In this document: in pieces, positions 47,960 to 61,980 of the stretch
How positions within the stretch are numbered: the stretch's first letter is position 1
Layout of the letters: every line of letters begins with the position of its first letter
Source of the DNA: Glebionis coronaria
Taxonomy: Eukaryota; Streptophyta; Magnoliopsida; Asterales; Asteraceae
Direction: 5' to 3'
NCBI GenBank assembly: GCA_025667525.1
Contig: CM046874.1
Coordinates: forward strand, 279,370,380 to 279,434,379
DNA length: 64,000 nt
Position numbers and translations under genes: made by a program
Notes under the pieces: generated by a model
Told to the model about the DNA's origin: nothing
Database searches by the model: none
Seen by the model: only the letters and a program-made list of their open reading frames with translations

Positions 47960-48840
47960 TGACCTCTGTATTTCTGGTCACGTCCGTTCCGGAGTTCCGA
48001 TGGTTACTGACTGATCAATTATAATCACGGTGGTTGTCACTACTGCTTTGTCTGTCAATTTATGACGGTCATTATCATGACCGTGATTCATGTAACTATT
48101 CTGCTGAATGGCCGGCTGAGTTCCAGTTCCCACTCTTCTGACTGAAAGATTAGCTGAGTGAAGTGTGACATCTAACTGGGGAAGTAATAGCATGGAATAG
48201 AATGGTAGTCTCTGATGGTTGAAATTTATTCTTGTCAAAAACTTCAAATTTGTAGTTTTCGTCCTTGTTCTACAGAGTCTTCATAGTATAAACAGAATCA
48301 GCATCTTGGGAAATCTCCAAAGTATCAGCAGCATCAGCATTTGTGAGGTCTTCAAAGTGTTAACAGCATCAGCACCTGGTAGAATACCGACAAGTGGCAA
48401 CACCTGAGATGATTGAGGATCGATTAGCAATATCCATGGAGTATGGTACCTGGAGTACATCTGGACTACTGTACATGAAGTACAAAATGAATACTGCACA
48501 TGGAGCATATCTGAGGCACTGTACGTGGAGTACACATGAAATACTGTACATGAAGTATAACTGAGACACTGTATATGGGGTACATATGGAATACTGTATA
48601 TGGCACTGGTGGAAATTTTATGGGATGATCGATACTGGCGTCGCTTGTCTGACATGATCAAAGAAATAATTTGATTTAAACGGTAGTAAACTGCTCTGAA
48701 ATAAGTAACATGATAGGCTGACAATTCATGCGTCGACTTACTACTGGTTGTATCGAGGCTGAAAAGTATGATATAATCAAAGTCCCAACATTGGTAAGCA
48801 TGAAGCATGATCAATAAAGGCCAATCATGATTATCATGAA
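47960..48840 (-). pseudogene. decayed gag of D2 with intron-like segment
   Basis: Similarity to the D1 gag tail is visible: the minus strand has CAGAAGAGTGGGAACTGG where D1 has CAGAAAACTGGGGACCGG, and AACCATCGGAACTCCGGAACGG for the D1 RNHGNGRD region. An 88-nt segment (48142-48229) sits exactly where D1 has intron 1. Its acceptor CTTTCAG is intact and its donor is mutated. Intron 2 of D1 is absent here. The upstream part is replaced by simple repeats. Confidence 0.55.
48415..48612. repeat. degenerate tandem repeat, ACTGTACATGAAGTAC-like
   Basis: Seven or so imperfect units of about 25-32 bp (ACTGTACATGAAGTACA, ACTGTACGTGGAGTACAC and similar) within the former gag of D2. The preceding 48290-48390 has CAGCATCAGCA repeats. 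Confidence 0.75.
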
Positions 48841-49430
48841 AACGGTTTTACTGGAATTCTTTTTGTGTCTTAGCATGGAGACATTTATCATTCTGCTAAA
48901 CATAAAACCCTTGCACGGAGACACGAAACTGAAATAGCGTGGAAGCGACATCAACTTGAGATTGTGCGAACAGGATTTTATAAAGACTATAAAAGTATGA
49001 TCAACTGAGGTTTAACATCAACTGATGTGGATGGATATGGTTCAATCCACAGAATTCAAGAAACAAAACATATGACTAAGTATGGGCGATTCTAGTTCGA
49101 TCCATGCTTGTCAAATTTTTTTGAGAACTGTCATGTATAGAGATTTATAATCTGGGACTAAATATGGTTGGCTGTAGTCCAATCCATACTTGTCAAAATT
49201 TATTGAAATGTCCTAATATGACAAAGGTGAACATCTATGAATCGGTTCACAAAACAACCTTCGACTGAATAGAATGAAATTTGACCTGAACAATGGTGAA
49301 CATTTATGGCTGGTTCACCAAGTAGTACTTGACTAAAAATATGAATCTGTCATGAGTAAGGGTAAACGCATATGGTTGGTTTACCAATACAAAATCTGAA
49401 TGGGCAAGGTTGAACGCCTATGGTTCGGTT

Positions 49431-49712
49431 TGTTGGAAACTCACTTTATGTGACGACATTTAAGAATTCCCATTAGTTATCATAGTCACACACGTTTAGA
49501 CTAGACTAGGTTCGTTGTATAGTTTATGTTGTGTGTGTGACTATATATACCCCTCCTTAGCTTCCAAGGAGGGGTGTTGCTTGTGCCATTTTTCACTTTT
49601 ATTTCATTTTCTTTCTTTCACACAACCACTCTCTCTCTCTAAGCTTTAACAATGGCTTCCGCCACCATATTCCACCATGTTAGACCACCGGATCATATTT
49701 AGCAAATCCACA
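49431..49712 (+). repeat. 5' LTR of copia-type element
   Basis: TGTTGGAAACTC...CAAATCCACA. TATATATA at 49542-49549 is followed directly by a CCCCTCCTT/AAGGAGGGG stem (49550-49574). Confidence 0.9.
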
Positions 49713-49713
49713 A

Positions 49714-49727
49714 TTGGCATCAGAGCC
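49714..49727 (+). other. primer binding site, tRNA-iMet type (copia)
   Basis: TTGGCATCAGAGCC, one change from the usual TTGGTATCAGAGCC, one base after the LTR. Confidence 0.85.
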
Positions 49728-50390
49728 TTGGTTCATTCCTTGGATCATGTTTTTGTTTCGATTTTGGTGGTCTTAAAAATAATTTTGGTCCGTTTGTATC
49801 ATTTCTTTGTCACGATTTGTGTTTTTTCATTCAAAATTCACAAGTTTTTTGTCACGGCTTGTTATTCTTGTCCACAGTTTCATTGTCTCATTGGTTTCAT
49901 CAAAAAGTTGTCATCATATCTGGGTCCAAAGTATGTCATTAGTCAAAAGAAATATTGCCATGGTCAAAATATGTTTCCTTTTTTGTTTCACTGGTTTCAT
50001 GATACAAGGCTTTTGCCCGTATAAAAATTAAGTTCGTTGATGTATGTCTAATCGAATTGAAAAACTTTATGTTTAATGTGTGACTCAGTTGAACTTTGGT
50101 GGAACAAAGATGTGTCGTTGTAGTTTTGGAAATTAAAGGTGCAGAACAATTTAAGTAAAGGTGCAATTAAAATAAATCTAAGTCTAATTAAAGTAAAGTG
50201 CAAGTATTTAAAAGCGCGACTAAAATAAAAGGGCAATAAAGTAAATAACGCAAACTTAAATCTAACTAAGGCAAACTTAAAATGCAACTAAAACTAAAAC
50301 TTAAACTAAGGCAAATAAACTTAAAGTGCGATTAAGGAAAAAGGCGGGAAAAAGAAAACTTAAAATGAAAAGGCAGAAAACTAAGATTTC

Positions 50391-50875
50391 CCTATCCGGA
50401 ATAAATCCCCTATTCGGAATATTAGGCCTATTCGGAATAACTGTCACTCATTCGGAAAGATTACCCTATTCGGAAAGTTGGTCTATTCGGAAAGTGCAGC
50501 CCTATGCGGAAAGATCATTTATTCGGAATAAAGTGCCTACTCGGAATAATGGGTCCTATTCGGAATACTGTCACTATTCGGAAAGTCCTTCTATTCGGAA
50601 AGTACACCCTATTCGGAAAACCAGCTCTATTCGGAAAGATGTCCTTATTCGGAATAATATGCCAATTCGGAAAGATTTCCTTATTCGGAAAATCTAGAAT
50701 GTTCCGAATAGCAATTCTTAAAAACCCCTATGCGGAATAAATATTCCGAATAGCAATTCTCAAAACCCCTATGCGGAATAAAGTTCCGAATAAGCAATCT
50801 CTCAAAACCTCTATGCGGAACACTAAAATCTTCCGAATAAGCAATCTTAAAACCCCTATTCGGAATATTTCTGGG
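50391..50875 (-). repeat. CGGAATA/CGGAAAG array, with inverted copies
   Basis: About 25 copies of TATTCGGAA(TA/AG). From 50694 the motif alternates with inverted TTCCGAATA copies in a roughly 45-bp unit (TTCCGAATAGCAATTCT then AACCCCTATGCGGAATAA) repeated about four times, so each unit can fold back. Confidence 0.88.
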
Positions 50876-51320
50876 CTCGTTCCTGGGAAAAATCAGTAAT
50901 CATAAAACGAAGAACAAGGAGGATTAAAAAGGTACGAATTAATTAAAAACTTAACCAAATCAACAAAAAGATTAAACCAAACAAATAAATAAACAAATAT
51001 AAAGCATCAACAGTCAATCCAAAACAATAAAACTAACAAAACTTAATCAAATCAATCAAAACCCACTTAAATAAATCAACAAAAATAAAGATCATGAACA
51101 AAAACAAATCAACACAAAGATAAAGAAAGGAAGAATGAGATTAACAAGATAAAGATAAAGCTTGACAAGAATTAAAAAGGAAAACTTACTTGAATTAAAT
51201 GGTAATTAAGTGCAAGACAAGGTAATTAAAATGTGCAAGTATTTAAATTGACAAGATAATTAAAGGTGGAAGGACTAATTGTCACTATTAGCCAACAAAA
51301 CAAATGATAACAATCCTAAT

Positions 51321-51330
51321 CTATTTATAG
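51321..51330 (-). promoter_or_regulatory. TATA box of solo LTR
   Basis: CTATAAATAG on the minus strand, identical to the boxes of LTRs B and C. The solo LTR could still fire into flanking copia sequence. Confidence 0.65.
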
Positions 51331-52064
51331 GGGAGGATTAAGAAGCTTCCTCCCCTCCTTCATTTCTTGTTATTTGCAAGATTAAGTCCTTCCTTCATTT
51401 AATCTTCATTAATTGCGTCATTAGTCCCTTTCTTCTAATCTTTCTTTTAAGTTTGGACTTTAAGGACTTGTGGCTCGGGATATCTTTTGAACTCGTCTTT
51501 AATTTCTTCAATAAAATAGACTTGAGTTTCTCGACTTTTGATAAACTTCCGTCTTTTGACTTTTTCTTCGATAAAACTTTAGAATTGGTCTTGGACTTCC
51601 GTTCTTTTTCCACTCTTGATTTCTCGACTCCGTCTTTCATCTTTTTCTTCAATAAAAGCCGTAAATGCCCGTGAATTCTCGTGTTTTCTCCACTTTTCAT
51701 AATTTCATCCTAAAATACAACAAAAACACAAACCACGCATAATTCCGACATAAAAGACATAAAATACACGTTTTGGTCCGGTTATTATTGTAATTAAGTG
51801 GTAGAAAAGATGGGTGTTTACACACCTATCATTTCATCAAAAACATATTCATCCATGGTCAATATGAGAAAGTCAAAAGTGTCTCGTATCTAGTTTTATA
51901 TCTATTGTTTCTGGTCTAACTTTTTCGTATCTGGTATCAATTTTTCTGGGCTTATCTTGTTGTTTAGGATGATGAAGTTACCCAGAAAAATAGTCAGATT
52001 CACATTCCCGGATTTTCAGGAACAAGTACAGATATGGATAAGACTCTGCTTCTTGGTACATTGC

Positions 52065-52440
52065 ATTGAGTGCGATGGGTTGTCTACGATGGTACCATTG
52101 CGATGGGTACCATCGCGATGGGAAATCGACTGCGATGGACTCTTCATGTTCAGACTGCGATGGGTCTTAGTTTAAACTGCGATGGGACATCATGTTACGA
52201 TGGACTACATAGTTTAGACTACGATGGGTCAAAGTTTTAGACTGCGATGGACTAAAAAGTTTAGACTGCGATGGCTTAAATTTTTAGACTGCGATGGGTC
52301 TAAAAAAACTTCACTGCGATGACCATCTGACTCATGTTACGATGGAAATCTCTTGACTGCGATGGGTTCATTTTTTTAAGACTGCGATGGAAATTCTTTT
52401 AGACTCCGATGGGTTTAAAAAATGTTTGACTACGATGTAG
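52065..52440. repeat. CTGCGATGG motif array
   Basis: About 18 copies of (C/T)(T/A)(G/A)CGATGG, spaced 12-27 bases, many preceded by TTTAGA. Variants TTACGATGG and CTCCGATGG occur. Related TGTGATGATGGAC words recur at 53128-53190. Confidence 0.85.
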
Positions 52441-52505
52441 TTTAAATCTTACATGACCATGACCATGATGTTTAGACTTAACACTTGACTGAAACCATCT
52501 CAACC

Positions 52506-52535
52506 GAGTCAACTCGGTAATTACCGAGTTGACTC
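52506..52535. other. perfect 30-bp palindrome
   Basis: Each arm is GAGTCAACTCGGTAA, and the second arm is its exact reverse complement, with no spacer. A second palindrome GAGTCGACTC lies at 52548-52557. Confidence 0.9.
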
Positions 52536-54881
52536 AGTTTACTCACTGAGTCGACTCAACATCCAACCTTATTACTCCCAATCAACACCATCCATCTAAT
52601 CCTAATTCCCTTCTTCACTTAATCCCCATCTAGACTCACACATACAGAAAAGTAAATATGATCTCAGATTTTTTGTTTTTCATGTATAAATCGTGAAGAT
52701 CAAATACACGAAACACTAAAATCATCATAGATCTATTTTTTGAAGGAAAACCCTCATTTAATTTTCGAAATGAAACAAGATCTATAACAAAATAGTTATT
52801 ATCTATTTGTTTCTTTCGTTGATTTTCAACATGTAATCTTACCCGAGATCATCAAATTGTTCTTGAAGATATGACTTTCGTTCTTCATGGATTAATCATA
52901 TGGATTGATATGATTTAATTGGAGATGCTATTTTGGGATTTAAGATGGTGATGTTAGATGAGGAGATGCAGAGATATGATGGGGGACGGATTTTACGATG
53001 GTGGGCGAGCAGATGAGATGAGTTTGGTGAGACGGATTTAACTAGGTGTAAGAGAGAATTTTGGGTGACTGCGTGTTTTGTGAGGATAATTAGGGTTGAG
53101 TGATTATGCACCCAATATTTAGGTATAGAAAGCTGTGATGATGGACTGGGTTTTGTGATGATGGACCGGGTATAACTTTGTGATGGACTCATATTTTTTT
53201 CAAAAACAATGAATTGGGCCGTGTGATTTAGTAATATATACACACAAATTTTTTTAATACAAATTTTAAATAAATTTTGTGTATATTAAGTTTACTTTGG
53301 TCATCATCGGGATGAGACAACAAAGTGACGCGACAAATGCCACGAGAATTTATTTGAGACGCGACCAATGAAGATTTGGGCGATTTTTTAGTGGCTACAG
53401 ATTTCGTTTGATCGGGTATTAATTATGGGAAGTTGAAGACGGATTTTTCGAAGGCGTGAACTTATTTTATCTTTCAAAGATAACTTGCTCGTGCTTCATA
53501 TTAGAATGAAGACTTGGTTATCTGGTTTCCGGGTTCGGGGTGGATTGTTGATGACTCGGATAACTATCACTTAAAGGGGTTACATTGTTGTACTCAGTGT
53601 CACGCGCTTAGTCGACGTGGATAATTTCAAGAGGTGTTGTGCTTATAGACTTCTTCAGTGATGCATTGAGTACTTAGAGATTTCTCCACCGTTCTTCATT
53701 CAACAATAGTGCAGGCTTAAGTCACAAGATCAAAGGATTTTTATTCAACTTCATGTTTGATGTATTTGGTTCATTCTTTCAGTGGTCACTTCAAATTGCT
53801 TTCACGTGGGTTGGTAAAGGTGGCCATAGAGAGTTTATGAGAAGAGATTTTCGATCAACAGCTGATTCTCACAAAATATATAATTCAGCTTATTTATTAT
53901 TCTCACGAGATTTCAGGTTCATGTGCGTACAATTTATTGATGGTTCCGAGTTTCGAAACCATCAAGGGGGAAGAAGAATACACATTGAACGCACAACGAG
54001 TACACGTGATGAACTTCATACCTTCTTTTGATTTGAAGACATTCCGGGATGACATTTGTCATGGCCGCAGAGAAAATCAGTGTTTTAACTCGTGGCGTTA
54101 TCAATCTCTAAAAGGTACACTACTGATTCGAGGTTTAATTGTTTGATTGTTGCAATTAAACATCATCATTATCCTATATGCATTCCCGGGACTTAATTGA
54201 CTCTGGTGCATCTCCGGAAGAAGATATGTGCATTTCCGGGACTTAATTGACTCTGGTGTTATGATGTCAACTTCATGAATGGGATAAAGTGTCCACTTCA
54301 GTATTTGAGCTTCATAATTGGGATTGATTTACTTTCTTCAACTATGTGGGGGAAGAAATGTCTTGATTCTTTCTGGTATGCATAACTTGAACTCTCAGGG
54401 GGAAGGAAAATTCAGAAGAATTATTCAAGCGTGAGAAGAGAAGTTGTTGATCTACTTGGTGTACCCCTTACGTTCAATCCCTCTTAGCAACGTTATCATG
54501 TTATATGATGGGATTTGCTTGTTAGATTCCGTTGTGCGCTTAATCATTCTAAGCTTTATTGAAAGCTTTGAAGTTGCTTACGAGGATTGTCGATTTAGGG
54601 GGAAGCTATTTAAAAGCTTCTACATCAAGTTTATGTGGCATGAATTAGGGGGAAGCTAATTCAGAAGCTTCTCCTTAACCAGAAGTGTATGGGTTACTTA
54701 GCTCGTGTCGTTACAGTGTTTCTACTACAAGTTACTTTAAAGATGAGTCGTTTTGAAGACTAAGGCCTCAGAAGACTTCATCAGCATTGGACGCTTCATG
54801 AAAGCTCTTGTTCTTAATCATTTTGTACTTGTTAGGAAGAATATTGTAAGGAATTCTACACGTCGTCCCATGGGGGAAGAT

Positions 54882-55161
54882 TGTTGGAAACTCACTTTAT
54901 GTGACGACATTTAAGAATTCCCATTAGTTATCATAGTCACACACGTTTAGACTAGACTAGGTTCGTTGTATAGTTTATGTTGTGTGTGTGACTATATATA
55001 TACCCCTCCTTAGCTTCCAAAGAGGGGTGTTGCTTGTGTCATTTTTCACTTTTATTTCATTTTCTTTCACACAACCACTCTCTCTCTCTAAGCTTTAACA
55101 ATGGCTTCCACCACCATATTCCACCATGTTAGACCACCAGATCATATTTAGCAAATCCACA
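54882..55161 (+). repeat. 3' LTR of copia-type element
   Basis: 280 bp, TGTTGGAAAC...AATCCACA. The stem after TATATATA has one mismatch here (AAAGAGGGG). Confidence 0.9.
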
Positions 55162-55391
55162 CGGTTCACCAAAACAAAATTCATAGAAAAGCACATGCGA
55201 CTAAATATGGCCAGTCCTGTACCAACCTTTTACTTAGTAAAAAACTTTAAGAGAACCGACTGATAACTGAAGAAAACTGACTAATAAATGCATGAGAAAC
55301 ATGAAAGATAACAACGCCAAAATCTGGGAAGTTCCTAGTGACTACCCACTAGTCACAGGTCAAGTTTTAGAGCCTACAGGTCGAACCTATA

Positions 55392-55403
55392 TCTCTGATA
55401 CCA
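55392..55403 (-). other. primer binding site, tRNA-iMet type (D2)
   Basis: Minus strand TGGTATCAGAGA, placed as in D1, four bases from the LTR end at 55408. Confidence 0.75.
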
Positions 55404-55407
55404 TAAT

Positions 55408-56128
55408 TGTAACACCCCACTTGGATAAGTGGACCGTTACGTGTATTTATGGTGTGTCATCAAAGCAAAAGGTAAATGTCCTAAAACATTAACTGACCAT
55501 AAAGGAAATACCGGAATCAAACACTGGTAATCCAAACATAAGCTCAAAACATGAAAAGTAAAATACTGAAGGAAATGACTGCACAATGTCCAAATAAGCA
55601 GAATAATGTAAGAAGTGCATAAAGTAAGAAGTCCGGATAGCTTCCTTCAATGCACATGCTATCAGAATCCTAAGAACGTCCTGGTGTACTTGTCGTTAGA
55701 ACATGAAAGAACTACAGCTGAGCAAAATGCTCAGTGAACGGATATAAAGCATGATAAGTAATTACTGAAATGAAACATATGATAAAATACTGGAGCTGTA
55801 AGACTGATAAGTAAAGTTGCAGCAGAAATCTGTGTATAATTTGTAAAGTCTGATTTATAAATAATGAAGCTGAACTGTTATCTGTTAAATCTGAAAACAT
55901 GCATTTACTGTATTTTAATTGCCAGAGCTTATATAGGTCATGTGCTGTAACAACGGTGCATGAATAACTGGAGGGGTGACCTCGTTATGCTGTAGAGGGG
56001 TGAACTCTAAATGCTGTAAAGGGGTGACCTCTAAATACTGTGTTGGGTGGAGGGATCAGCTCCAATGTGAAGGATGTAGAGCACACACCACATTCACCTG
56101 ATAACTAAAAACTGATAAGCCTAGGATG
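55408..56128 (-). repeat. partial 5' LTR of D2
   Basis: Opens TGTAACACCCC on the plus strand and follows the D1 LTR to CTAGGATG, where the LTR of F begins. Confidence 0.75.
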
Positions 56129-58828
<2,700 letters not shown>

Positions 58829-58831
58829 GAA

Positions 58832-58844
58832 TGGTATTAGAGAC
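58832..58844 (+). other. primer binding site of F, decayed
   Basis: TGGTATTAGAGAC, three bases after the LTR, two changes from TGGTATCAGAGCC. Confidence 0.7.
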
Positions 58845-61800
58845 AATGGTTATAGAGAATTAGGTTGCCTAGTCTAGTAACCTAGTCTATATCTTAAGGG
58901 TCCCTGCATATTGGCGTCATAGGAGTATGTGTGCCTTTTATATTAATTAAAGTTTTCTGGATGTTATTGGTTTTTACTTGCGATGTTTGTTAAGTTTTGA
59001 CTAGTATGGGTTGAACCATAGTAGTTCATACTTAGCCACATGTTATTTTCTTTTCGGGCTGTGACTAGTGCGGGTTGAACCATAATCGTCCACGTTAGTC
59101 ATTGTTGTATTTTGCTTAAATTGTACATTATAGTACATAATTTGGTATAAGGTAGTTTTTATCTTTTGTTGAGTTATTTTATGTACCTGAGGTATGTTAT
59201 TTTTCTTTTGATGTTTAAGTCATGTTCCCTAAGAATCGTGTGGTGGTTCGAGTTACTAGGAGTACATGGGTAGGAAAGATTTTAAGGTGTTTCCATTCTT
59301 ATGGGCGACATGACTTATAATTGATTATGTTTTCGTTTTGGATTTTCTTTATGTTGTTTTACCTAGACTATGGATTTCTGTATTCCAAGAGTTTGACTAT
59401 GTAATTTTATTAGTTGGAGTTTTTGACCTTATTGTTTATGTGGTTATGTGCTTAGGTGAGTTGATGGATTTATGTGTTATATGTTTTATTAATTATTATA
59501 AGTGTCATCATAGGAGGGAGTGCATTGGGGAAAGGGTAATTGTATAAGTATGGTGGCCAACATAGTTATACAAGTACCACAACTTCAATGGGTTCCCAAG
59601 TATGATTGCATGAAAGAGGGTTAGTACATGCTTGTATATGATGAGATGTGGATTATTGGTATATTTATAGTATATGGGTATATGTAACGGTTGCCTACAA
59701 TATGGATATTTTTGAGTGTGTTATTGTTTTGGGTTATAGTCATGTTGTGTGATTATGGGGTCACACGATATGGATTGGTTTTAGTGATGGGTTTTATGCC
59801 TTGTGGTAAGATGGTGGTTACTCGTAGAGAAAAAAAAACGAGTGTATGACGCGATTGGTTGATCTGACATGTATGGTAACGATTATGTTTTGGGTGATTT
59901 AATAGGTATATATGCGGATGTATATATACCACTATGTGTTAAGTTATGGTATATGGTCGTTCACTAGTTATTATAACTTGAACGTACCTTGTGTTTGTTC
60001 GTGTTTTATGGTGTTGGAGTTTGATGGAGTTCCAACGACGTTTTGAGTCTTTTGGATGTGTGTCTACATTCGGGTATGTATTTTTATTAATGCGAACTAC
60101 TAAATTTCTTGCAAATAAGTCTGGCTAATTATAGGAAACGGTTTTGAAAATAATTTGTAAGTGTATGGTGTGATATCGTAACTTACATTTTTTTTAGTTG
60201 TAGTAGTAAGTTAAAAAAGGGAGATTTTATTATAGTAAAGATAATAATAACACCACGCCTTGTAAGCGTGTAGTAGTTTAGTTATAACCTACCTAAATGG
60301 AAAAAAACAGTGTATTTTATAAACATGTATTGGTTTCATAATAACAAGTGAAATAAGTTTAATATGGGTAAACAAGATAATGGTTAGAATAAGATGGTAG
60401 TATACTAACTAGTTAATATCTTGATAGAATGATGAAGATAAAGGATGAGTTAGTGGTTAAAAATTAGTATGATTGATTTTAGTAGTATTGGAGTTTGGTT
60501 CTTATGAGAAGTAACTAATTGGGACGAAAGTTTAAAAATTTTCTAAGGTATCGAGATTTGGTAATACTAATCGTGAAGAGTCTAAATTTTTTTCATTGTT
60601 GGCACACTTCATTGATCTTTCGGATTACATTGTTTTGTTTTCAGTTGTTTTGGCTAGGGTTCGTTTTACCCTATATTTTATTGGGACACGATTGTTTGGA
60701 ATTCTTTTGTTACACGTCATGCCTGATTTAGTTATGCGGTTGTGGAAACGTTAGGATGAGAGGATGGAGTTGGGTAGTATTACTTATGGTTAGATATTAG
60801 AATGGAGAAATGTGTTTTGGTTTAAAGGTTGTGTTGAAGGAATGATTAAGATTTGTGGAGTTTGGAAACTTAGATTGGTTACGGGAATAAGAGAGTAAGT
60901 AAAGTTAGTTGACTGGTAGTGGGAACGAGAAGTCATGCTATGAGAAGTTGGTTGAAGTACCATTAGGAGACTGATGAAAGTACTAGCGGATGTGAGGGTA
61001 CAGTAGAAAGTTTATACTAATGGAAAGGTTTGATTAACGGTGAAGTACAACAAGTAAGGAAGAGTGAGCCATTGAGGGGTTGAAGTACTTTTAGAAATAA
61101 TGTGGTAGATGAGTTGAAGTTAGAAGCTACTGGTAGTGTGAAGTTCCTAGGTAACATCATGGAGACGAGAAGGAGTGCGTAAAGAGCTACATCGCGAAGC
61201 AAGGAGCTGAAAGGACTACGTGTCGGCTGCAAGAAGGATGCAAGAGATTTCGAAGGAGTCACAAAAGTTGTAAGGACTGGAAAGGTGACAAGCATTATGA
61301 TGGGAAGTTTACGTATGGTTCGTGAAGAAGAAGGGCAGATCGAGTATCAGAGTGGAGCTACAAAGAGCTGAACCGGTGGATCGTGATGAAATGAATACAT
61401 GACATGGGAGATTAAGAGCTCGTGGAAGTAACAAGGGGAGTCGAGTGACTACGCGGATAGAATTTTTGTGGCAATCAATATCGAGGGATGAGAAGTGAAG
61501 CTGAGCTGAATAAGTTTCGTGGAGAAGTGATTAGAGAGTCGGTTTTGTGAAGGTGTTATGAAAGATCTTTGGAAGAGACAGTTATGCATTATCCAATGCA
61601 CTAGTGATTTCCATAGATTTGATGAATGAAGTATGGAATTTTTGTTGGACGGGATAGTGTAGGAATAAGGGAGAACCATGGAAGGAGAGAACCAAGTATT
61701 CCTAGAAGATGATGATTGAAAATACCTCATGTTGGGTGCAAGATCAAAGTAGAAGTATGAGATTTGAATAAGAATTCAAAATATGGCTTAGTAGACAAAT

Positions 61801-61980
61801 GGAAACTAATATGGGTATAAGATGAGAGTGTGATCCGCATGGAATCACATGAAACTCTAGTTTGTCCCTATTAGGAGGGAGTAGGAGACTGGTTGTGAGA
61901 AAAAAAACAAGTGAAGCTACTTGGAAAATTTTGGCGTATAGATGACTAGATAGACTTAGTTAGTGGAGCTGGATTGTTAT
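58845..61980 (+). other. decayed leader, gag and RT region of F
   Basis: By position this should hold gag, protease and reverse transcriptase, but I find no readable motif and only frames under 100 codons. Two similar blocks near 58998 and 59063 share ACTAGTRYGGGTTGAACCAT. Confidence 0.45.

Larger units (their letters stand above)
50000..51831 (-). repeat. Athila-family solo LTR, 1832 bp
   Basis: Plus-strand ends TGATACAAGG and CACACCTATCA with a perfect TTTCA target duplication (49995-49999 and 51832-51836) and no interior: the product of recombination between two LTRs. Its ends match LTR B and its first 400 bp match LTR A. A TATA box CTATAAATAG lies on the minus strand at 51321-51330. The plus-strand frame at 50326-50697 is a by-product of the motif array. 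Confidence 0.93.
51837..54880 (+). other. interior of copia-type element, no coding
   Basis: 3 kb without a conserved protein. It holds the CTGCGATGG array (52065-52440), the palindrome (52506-52535) and six GGGGGAAG motifs (53966, 54348, 54399, 54598, 54648 and 54873, the last the polypurine tract). Small plus-strand frames at 53753-54146 and 54444-54659 match nothing I know. Confidence 0.7.
49431..55161 (+). mobile_element. non-coding copia-type element with nested solo LTR
   Basis: LTRs of 282 and 280 bp, a perfect CGGTT target duplication (49426-49430 and 55162-55166), primer site TTGGCATCAGAGCC and polypurine tract TGGGGGAAGAT. Without the 1.84-kb solo LTR insertion (1832 bp plus duplicated target) the element is about 3.9 kb and shows no gag or pol. 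LTRs differ by about four substitutions and two indels. The interior holds a CTGCGATGG array, a 30-bp palindrome and repeated GGGGGAAG motifs. Confidence 0.88.
45788..56128 (-). mobile_element. decayed Tekay-like chromovirus D2
   Basis: Read right to left: partial 5' LTR (56128-55408), primer site, leader (resembling D1 at 18660-18970), gag and reverse-transcriptase remnants. It is interrupted by the copia element 49431-55161 and truncated at 56128 by element F. The low-coordinate end (45788-46400) holds no recognisable domain, only repeated AACGTGAA words near 45910-46080. Confidence 0.75.

Noticed and set aside
50326..50697. 123-codon plus-strand frame rich in Tyr/Ser/Arg/Lys repeats
   Set aside because: It is the translation of the CGGAATA array in a solo LTR and is antisense to the LTR transcript; a second frame over the same repeats is also open.
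53753..54146. 92- and 69-codon frames in the copia interior as possible host exons
   Set aside because: Overlapping frames of similar quality, no known domain, and sited inside a non-coding retroelement.
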